A stretch of DNA of 64,000 bases from JAWSUT01 sp033549345 (GTDB lineage Bacteria; Bacillota; Dethiobacteria; Dethiobacterales; Dethiobacteraceae), in assembly GCA_033549345.1 (NCBI GenBank), contig JAWSUT010000010.1:27662-91661 (forward strand), read 5' to 3'. The translations under genes and the position numbers were made by a program. Within the stretch, counting starts at the first letter, position 1. The number at the start of each line of letters is the position of its first letter. The notes below the pieces were generated by a model. It did no database searches and was not told where the DNA came from. It worked only from the letters and a program-made list of their open reading frames with translations. Of this stretch, positions 58,429 through 64,000 are shown one piece after another.

Positions 58429-59136
58429 TTACCTGTATTCGGGATTGGGATGGTCAAAGCGGCAGCCCGCATCCCATTTGGACCGCTGGTTGCCATGTGC
58501 AGGAATACCGCCCATGTCTTTTAGAGCTTTAGCCAGATGCATGAGATTCCATGTCATAAAGGTAGTATTTCTATTCGTAAAATCATTCTCAGGCCCACCA
58601 GACCCTTCATCACAATAAGAAGGACCGGGCCCAATTGGTCCAATCCAGCCTGCATCTGCCTGTGGCGGAATTAAAAAGCCCACATGCTGCAGGGAATAGA
58701 GGATATTCATAGCACAATGCTTCGCACCGTCTTCATTTCCTGTAATTAATGCACCGCCAACCCGGCCATAAAAAGCATACTGCCCTTCACTGTTTAAATC
58801 TCCGGAATTTCCGTAAAGCCGTTCAATAACCTTGGTACAGACAGACGACTTTTCGCCCAGCCAGATTGGCGTGCCAATCACAAGAATATTGCTTTCCAGT
58901 ACTTTTTTATAAATCGCCGGCCAGGCGTCTTCATACCAGCCGTGCTCCCGCATATCGGGGTACACACCGTAAGCGATGTTGTGGTCAACCATTCTTAAAA
59001 ACTCAACTTCCACACCGTTTTTTTCCATAATTGCCTGGGAAACCTTCATTAGACCTTCCGTATGGGACAACTCCGGTGACTTTTTTAGCGTACAGTTTAA
59101 AAATAACGCCTTCAACCCGTTGAATTTGGCTCTCAT
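58429..59136 (-). CDS. Flavodoxin-like NAD(P)H oxidoreductase
   Basis: A 235-residue NADPH-dependent FMN reductase/flavodoxin-family protein. LKALFLNCTLKKSPELSHTEGLMK is the N-terminal FMN region; ILVIGTPIWLGEKSSVCTKVIERLYG and ALITGNEDGAKHC are family landmarks. It probably reduces quinones or acts as an electron carrier. GGAGGA lies upstream of ATG 59136. It converges with the DUF4430-like gene (34 bp apart). Confidence 0.9.
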   Translation of the reverse strand: MRAKFNGLKALFLNCTLKKSPELSHTEGLMKVSQAIMEKNGVEVEFLRMVDHNIAYGVYPDMREHGWYEDAWPAIYKKVLESNILVIGTPIWLGEKSSVCTKVIERLYGNSGDLNSEGQYAFYGRVGGALITGNEDGAKHCAMNILYSLQHVGFLIPPQADAGWIGPIGPGPSYCDEGSGGPENDFTNRNTTFMTWNLMHLAKALKDMGGIPAHGNQRSKWDAGCRFDHPNPEYR

Positions 59137-59428
59137 CTCATATCTCCTCCTTTTGGCAGCAAAGACAACTCCGGCAAAGTAGTCCGGAAATCATTTATGA
59201 CGCTGTGAATACTTCTTGTTAGATTAGCAAGCAACCTTTCTTTACGTGATTTTGTCATCAAATAGTAAGAAGTACAATACAAATACGCCTAATATGTAAG
59301 TTTTCTGCACAGGAGATTACTGCCGGGAAGAGAATATAATTTTTCATGTCATCATTTCATTGCGGGGACAATCGAGAACCCCCTGTATCAGTGATAACAT
59401 TAGAAATGGATTGTGAAGGAGTTGCATT

Positions 59429-60136
59429 ATGAGCAGCGTAACCGTAACACATCCAAATAGCGCTAAAGGTGATTTCCTCTCCGGGCTGCGCGAGGGCTTT
59501 CCCCTGACAGTCAGTATTTTTGCTTACGGACTTGTATTCGGCGTCCTGGCCCGCCAGGCAGGACTTACCTATATGGAAGCCCTCTTAATGTCCGCCGTTG
59601 TCTTTGCCGGCTCCTCACAGTTTGCCGCCGTAGCCATGATCAGTACCGGTATGGGTGCGACTCAGATTATTACAGCCACACTGTTATTAAATCTCCGGCA
59701 CCTTCTTATGGGAGCATCTCTTGCACCGTATTTACGTGACACAAAACCCTGGAAACTGGCACTTTTAGCCCACGGACTAAATGATGAATCCTATGCTCTG
59801 ACAATCAGCCGCTTTCAACGATATGGGGGCAGTGCCTCCTATTTTCTCGCTGCCGGTATTGCCACGTTTACCGGCTGGTTTGGTAGTACTGTCGTAGCGG
59901 CGTCAGCCGGCAACTTTCTGGGAGATCCAAAACGCTTGGGTTTGGACTTTGCATTTTACGGTGTATTTATTGGTTTGCTGGTACCTCAGCTTAAAGACAG
60001 GCCGACTGTGGCTGCTGCGGTAGCCTCGGCCCTGACTGCAGTACTGACAGCTAAGTTTCTCCCGGGAAACTGGTATATTATTCTAGCGGCACTGACAGCC
60101 GTAGCAGCAGGGGTGGTGATTGAAAGTGCGGGATAA
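59429..60136 (+). CDS. azlC: AzlC family branched-chain amino-acid exporter subunit
   Basis: A 235-residue membrane protein with about seven hydrophobic segments. The N-terminal GLREGFPLTVSIFAYGLVFGVLARQAGLTYMEALLMSAVVFAGSSQFAAVAM is the AzlC signature. With AzlD it exports branched-chain amino acids or analogues. GAAGGAG precedes the start. The end overlaps azlD by 17 bases. Confidence 0.95.
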   Translation: MSSVTVTHPNSAKGDFLSGLREGFPLTVSIFAYGLVFGVLARQAGLTYMEALLMSAVVFAGSSQFAAVAMISTGMGATQIITATLLLNLRHLLMGASLAPYLRDTKPWKLALLAHGLNDESYALTISRFQRYGGSASYFLAAGIATFTGWFGSTVVAASAGNFLGDPKRLGLDFAFYGVFIGLLVPQLKDRPTVAAAVASALTAVLTAKFLPGNWYIILAALTAVAAGVVIESAG

Positions 60137-60449
60137 TATTGTTCTGATCATCGTTGGCATGGCAGTCGTAACCTACCTGACCCGTTTTAGCTTCCTATTC
60201 CTCTTTAGAACGATCACCTTGCCTGATTCTGTTTTACGTGGCTTTCGCTTTCTTCCCATCGGCATCCTGGCCGCCATGATTGCCCCCGGGCTCATTCTTG
60301 CTGACGGTCAGTTCTTTTTCCACTGGCAAAACAGTTACCTTTTAGCGGGCATCGCTGCCGTAATTGCTGCCGCACGCTGGAAAAACATGTTTGCCTCCCT
60401 GGGAACAGGGCTTGCGGTTATTCTGCTATCGCAAATCTTGTTTGTTTAA
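60120..60449 (+). CDS. azlD: AzlD family exporter subunit
   Basis: A 109-residue membrane protein with about four hydrophobic segments: VGMAVVTYLTRFSFLF and RGFRFLPIGILAAMIAPGLI are AzlD landmarks. TTG 60120 behind GGGGTGG is used here; GTG 60126 is an alternative. Overlaps azlC by 17 bases, so the two are coupled and form one exporter. Confidence 0.93.
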   Translation: MKVRDNIVLIIVGMAVVTYLTRFSFLFLFRTITLPDSVLRGFRFLPIGILAAMIAPGLILADGQFFFHWQNSYLLAGIAAVIAAARWKNMFASLGTGLAVILLSQILFV

Positions 60450-60465
60450 AAGAAACGGAGAAAGC

Positions 60466-60498
60466 AAAACATCCAGGCCAAATAGGTCTGGATGTTTT
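60466..60498. terminator. Intrinsic terminator of azlCD
   Basis: AAAACATCCAGGCC and its complement (one wobble pair) form a 14-bp stem around a 5-nt loop, with T-rich plus-strand flank, after the azlD stop. Confidence 0.8.
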
Positions 60499-60554
60499 AT
60501 TATCGAAAGGTAAGAGCTTTGGGTAAACCTATATCTGTGATAGCCCGTTTCCAA

Positions 60555-61670
60555 TTACCATTTTTTACCTGTCAGGGTGATTCGCGATTCAGCTTCAACG
60601 TCAATTGGCACTGCAGGGAAAGTTTTTTCCCATTGTATCTGCTCGTAGAACTGACGATTATGCCTTCTTAATGCAGACCCGAAACCCAGATAATCTATGC
60701 CAAAGTCCTGCTGCGATTTCTTAACAGCCTGTTGTGCATCACGGACGATCGCATGGGCAATTACTTCTTCCAACTTTTTAATGTTTGCGGTGTCTGACAT
60801 ATCAAGCTGCATTCCTTGCTGTTGACGCAAAATACCTGCAGTTTGAATTTTAACGGTAAAGCGAAGCTGCTGTTGATTCAACTCGGGGATGATTTTTACT
60901 TTTCTTCTCCTGACAGAATAACTAAACGCATTGTTGTCCAGTTGTCCCTCTACCGATGACCGGTCAACATCTCCCAGAATCCAGTTGGCAGCATGTACTT
61001 CTTCGCTGCTTAACCAACCAGCCAGTTTATAGTTATTGTACACAGCTTCCCCGTGCAGAATAGTCCGGGTTCCGTCTTCTGTCGTAAGAATTCTTGGTAT
61101 CAGCCCAACACCCTCATTTACCCGCAGTTCCTGGACAAACTGAAAAAACGGGTTTGCATTCGTCAGTGACAGATAATCTCTTCTTTGAATTAAAGCAACA
61201 ATTTCTTCGGATATGTATTCGTTGAAAAGCGGTTTTGCTTTCAACAGTTCAAGTGCCTGACCGCCCTGGACCGCCATCAGCCGAACCCGCATCTGAACTT
61301 CGGGGCGTCTTTCAAAGTAATCAATCACTTCCCGAAAATCAAATTCTTTTGCTGCATCCTCACCAACGATTATGACTCTTAAATGAGACAGGGTGATGAC
61401 ACGGGGGAGCCTTGCCTGCAGCTGCTCCAGCGCCGCTTCAAAGTTGTCCGCTTCAACAGTCTGTAAGATACTCGTTTCATCTTCAACACGGGGCTGCATA
61501 GAACCGGGACGGAAGATCTCAGTTGTGACAAGATATTTAGCATCCTCACCGGTACCAACCACGTCCAACCCGATGGCTGTAACAAAGGCCCTGTCTTCAA
61601 TCTGCACCGTACCACATCCGCCGGCGGTCAGTAAAAACGCCAGGCACAAAAGGAGTATCAACCTATTCAA
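60555..61670 (-). CDS. gerC: Ger(x)C-family germination lipoprotein (GerC)
   Basis: Third subunit of a germinant receptor, 371 residues. Signal peptide ends TAGGC at Cys19. Family landmarks include VQIEDRAFVTAIGLDVVG, ILQTVEADNFEAALEQLQARLPRVITLSHLRVIIVGEDAAKE, AVYNNYKLAGWLSSEE and NNAFSYSVRRRKVK. It is anchored on the outer face of the spore inner membrane. Its start overlaps gerB by eight bases. Confidence 0.94.
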   Translation of the reverse strand: MNRLILLLCLAFLLTAGGCGTVQIEDRAFVTAIGLDVVGTGEDAKYLVTTEIFRPGSMQPRVEDETSILQTVEADNFEAALEQLQARLPRVITLSHLRVIIVGEDAAKEFDFREVIDYFERRPEVQMRVRLMAVQGGQALELLKAKPLFNEYISEEIVALIQRRDYLSLTNANPFFQFVQELRVNEGVGLIPRILTTEDGTRTILHGEAVYNNYKLAGWLSSEEVHAANWILGDVDRSSVEGQLDNNAFSYSVRRRKVKIIPELNQQQLRFTVKIQTAGILRQQQGMQLDMSDTANIKKLEEVIAHAIVRDAQQAVKKSQQDFGIDYLGFGSALRRHNRQFYEQIQWEKTFPAVPIDVEAESRITLTGKKW

Positions 61671-62772
61671 TTACTTTGCCCTCCTTACTACGGATTATGG
61701 CTAACAGTAAAGTCAGAAGCGGTATCAGCAGCGTAAAAATAATTGTGATAATACCAAAGGCTTCAAAAAGTTGTATTTTTGCTGCATAGTTTGGAAAAAG
61801 TAACGCCGCGCCGGTCGCAACAGCAGCACTGAATAAAACCAGCAGTTTTCGATATTTTATCTGCAGTAGTTCAACCAGACCAAAAGAAAAGAGATAGAGA
61901 AAAACGCTCAGTGTTGTGAAAATAGCGACCAGCCATGGAAGCGTTAAAAACAGTTCAAACCGTTCAACCGGAAATCCCGGAAACTCAATGGCAGACATGG
62001 CATCAACGCCGGGCCAAATTGTAACCTGAATATGTTCTATATCCAATATTCCAACCGTGTTTACTGTTTGGGTAAGGGCTCCCAGCGCCAGTAAGCCAAT
62101 ACCGGCCAGTGCCGGCTTTAACGTTTGGCGGGGGTTGTTTAGAAACGGATTGATAAAAAGAATTACTTCAATGCCCTGCCATAAACCCGCAAATAAAACG
62201 GCACCTTTTAAAACAGGCAGCAGGCCATTTGCCAATACGGGCTGAAAACTTTCAATCCTGATATGGAAAATCTGAAAAATTACCACAAATATTAGTGGCA
62301 GCAGAATAAAGGGAAACATCATTTGCAGTAACCGTACTACGGCAGGGAAACCATAAAAAACAACCCATGCTGCGCCAAGGATCATGAGAATAACAGAAAT
62401 TGCGGGATTTATTTCTCTGACAAAAAACGTTTCATTAACGACATTAAAGTCTTCCAGTAAAAATGCCAAAAATATGAACCAGTACGCTAGGTAGCCGGCA
62501 ATAATGATCAAGCTCAAAGGCTTTCCCCATACTTTGGCGCTAAATTCAAAAAAATTTTCCCGGGGGAACCTGGCCGCCAGCTTGATCAGGAAAAATGTGT
62601 TAATCATCACAAGAGCGGCCCCCAACAAAACAGCTAGCCACGCATCCTGGCCGGCAATTGCCACTGTAGATTTGGGAATCACGAATACTTCAAATTCGAT
62701 TATAGCCACAAAGAGTACAATCATTAACACTCTGGCATCCATGCGGTCGGTAACTGAATCTTTAATGCTCAT
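61663..62772 (-). CDS. gerB: Germinant receptor permease subunit (GerB)
   Basis: A 369-residue integral membrane protein of the GerAB/APC amino-acid-permease-like family with ten membrane segments. Landmarks are FVIPKSTVAIAGQDAWLAVLLG, FPRENFFEFSAKVWGKPLSLII and ELLQIKYRKLLVLFSAAVA. GerB binds or gates the germinant. It lies three bases after gerA and overlaps gerC. Confidence 0.95.
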   Translation of the reverse strand: MSIKDSVTDRMDARVLMIVLFVAIIEFEVFVIPKSTVAIAGQDAWLAVLLGAALVMINTFFLIKLAARFPRENFFEFSAKVWGKPLSLIIIAGYLAYWFIFLAFLLEDFNVVNETFFVREINPAISVILMILGAAWVVFYGFPAVVRLLQMMFPFILLPLIFVVIFQIFHIRIESFQPVLANGLLPVLKGAVLFAGLWQGIEVILFINPFLNNPRQTLKPALAGIGLLALGALTQTVNTVGILDIEHIQVTIWPGVDAMSAIEFPGFPVERFELFLTLPWLVAIFTTLSVFLYLFSFGLVELLQIKYRKLLVLFSAAVATGAALLFPNYAAKIQLFEAFGIITIIFTLLIPLLTLLLAIIRSKEGKVIE

Positions 62773-62775
62773 ATA

Positions 62776-63993
62776 TTAGCCCTCTTCACTTTCTTTGTTG
62801 TCGCTAACAGAGCGTGGTTTATAGGTTTCATCCTGCGGCATCACCTCGCTGCCTTTGCGGGCGATTGTGTGTCCCCAACCACTGGCTTCCAGAGGAGCAA
62901 GGGGAGCCATATACGGTATACCGAAAGATTTTAGTGTAACCAAATGCGCACTGATATAAAAGAATGCCAGAGCGAATCCAAAAACTCCCAGCAGGCTAGC
63001 CATAATCATGGTAAAAAACTGAATAATGCGAATGGCTGTCCGCAAATCGAAATTGGGAATACCAAAGGAACAGATAATTGTCAGTGTTACAACCATCAGG
63101 ACTATGGGAGTCACGACATTGGAAAATAGACCGGCTATGATTAAAGATAAGCCTGAAAATAAAGCAATATTCCCGCCAAGCGGAGTTGGGATCCGAATCA
63201 TCATCAGCCGGACAGCCTCGACAATACCCATCATGATAAACGTTTCCAGGTAGATGGGAAAAGGGGCACCGCCTCTGGCCCTTGCTATAATAAACGCTAG
63301 CCTTGTGGGCAGAAACTCCGGGTTAAATGTAGCCAAAGCAATATAGAATGCAGGCAGGCTGGCAGCCAGAATAAACATAATATACCTGGCCGCACGGAAA
63401 AAACTGGCCGCTACAAACCAGCGGGTATAAGCATCTTCCGGTGTATCCATCAAATCAAAGAATGTGGTTGGAGCGAGTATTGCCTCACTGTTTCCGTCTG
63501 CCAGTATTGCCACCCTGCCCTGCAGTAACCCTGACTCCACCACATCAGGCCTGGGAGATGCTTCTACCTGAGGAAACGGGCTGATGTTTGAGTTCTCGAT
63601 ATTTCGTTCAATAAAGCTAGCCCCAATCACTGATTCTGTCCGGATGGCAGCCAGCCTCTCCTTAATCTCAGCAACAATACCCGGGTGAGCCACATCATGC
63701 AGATACGCTATGACAACTTTTGTTTTTGACCGGGAACCCACAATAAACTGTTCAAGAACCAGGCTTTCATCCTGAAATAGTTCACGCAACCTCATTAGGT
63801 TAACTTCAATGCTGTCGGTGAAGCGTTTTTTGGGGCCTCTGAGAGGAAATTCGGTATCATGTGGCAGTACATCCACAAACGAAACCTGAATTCCGGCCTC
63901 ATCACCGGAAATCACCTCAGGCTTACCGGCAGGGGCATGCTGACCTGCATCTTTTCTTGTATTGCCTTTATTCCAACTGAACCGTTTAAACAT
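62776..63993 (-). CDS. gerA: Germinant receptor subunit GerA
   Basis: A 405-residue GerA/KA-family protein. The soluble N-domain (about 40-190) has SIEVNLMRLRELF and KTKVVIAYLHDVAHPGIVAEIKERL, then RPDVVESGLLQGRVAILADGN. The membrane part (about 205-365) has LPAFYIALATFNPEFLPTRLAFIIARARGGAPFPIYLETFIMM and LKSFGIPYMAPLAPL. B. subtilis GerAA has about 480 residues, so the N-domain is shorter or the true start lies beyond the window, since the ribosome site is off the edge. It opens the gerA-gerB-gerC operon. Confidence 0.93.
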   Translation of the reverse strand: MFKRFSWNKGNTRKDAGQHAPAGKPEVISGDEAGIQVSFVDVLPHDTEFPLRGPKKRFTDSIEVNLMRLRELFQDESLVLEQFIVGSRSKTKVVIAYLHDVAHPGIVAEIKERLAAIRTESVIGASFIERNIENSNISPFPQVEASPRPDVVESGLLQGRVAILADGNSEAILAPTTFFDLMDTPEDAYTRWFVAASFFRAARYIMFILAASLPAFYIALATFNPEFLPTRLAFIIARARGGAPFPIYLETFIMMGIVEAVRLMMIRIPTPLGGNIALFSGLSLIIAGLFSNVVTPIVLMVVTLTIICSFGIPNFDLRTAIRIIQFFTMIMASLLGVFGFALAFFYISAHLVTLKSFGIPYMAPLAPLEASGWGHTIARKGSEVMPQDETYKPRSVSDNKESEEG

Positions 63994-64000
63994 CTGCTAC

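Noticed and set aside
59137..59428. Possible small gene before azlC
   Set aside because: No frame with a ribosome site or protein-like composition; treated as promoter region.

Overview
The window reads as a chromosomal segment of an anaerobic, endospore-forming Firmicute of the clostridial type. Supporting signs are spoIIP, a pdaB-like deacetylase, a gerA/gerB/gerC germination operon, CotF-like coat proteins, a GerMN lipoprotein, and a B. subtilis-like thiL-tsaE-tsaB-rimI-tsaD block. Multihaem cytochrome, haem-sensor kinase, reductive-dehalogenase-like and iron-sulfur flavoprotein genes point to anaerobic redox metabolism. Several genes start with TTG or GTG. Most genes lie on the minus strand. 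I cannot name the species from sequence alone.

Left part (1-15 kb): murC (3' end off the window), then an AT-rich gap with a cluster of DnaA boxes immediately downstream of tsaD. Next come the t6A tRNA-modification genes with thiL, an orphan tetrahaem NapC/NrfH-type cytochrome, a DUF1287 protein and a PRC-barrel protein. A TPP-riboswitch-controlled thiM-thiW-thiC operon, hisC and a phenylacetate-CoA ligase follow.

Middle part (14-34 kb): sporulation genes (pdaB-like deacetylase, a SpoIIP with an unusual 29-residue repeat tail, a DUF1614 membrane protein), a FAH-family enzyme, serA and a class I amidotransferase. A long amino-acid/cell-wall operon runs ACT-regulator, hom, thrB, lysC, alr, mazE, mazF from a good sigma-A-type promoter. 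Upstream are a LysM protein, a LolA-like lipoprotein, a CBS protein, NAD(P)HX repair, a chain of hairpins, and ylbF-iscU-iscS-iscR and acpS. This is an expanded form of the Bacillus acpS-ydcC-alr-ndoAI-ndoA neighbourhood.

Right part (34-64 kb): a two-component system whose kinase has a CxxCH haem-sensor domain, a possible 58-residue ORF starting inside a perfect hairpin, acetyltransferases, a HAD phosphatase and a 23S rRNA methyltransferase. There follow a padR-HAAS-DUF4097 envelope-stress-type operon, a flavodoxin-TetR-FMN operon with a clear operator palindrome, a GerMN lipoprotein, a Tat-less RdhA-like protein, a liaFSR-like system next to an ABC exporter, a TrmB-lysA pair, coat proteins, flavoproteins, azlCD and the germinant-receptor operon.

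Across the window six copies of a hairpin repeat share an invariant 9-nt loop (GGACAGGTT or its complement) while their stems differ and mostly co-vary. Two pairs are arranged as near-perfect long inverted repeats. No tRNA, rRNA, CRISPR or intact insertion sequence was recognised.
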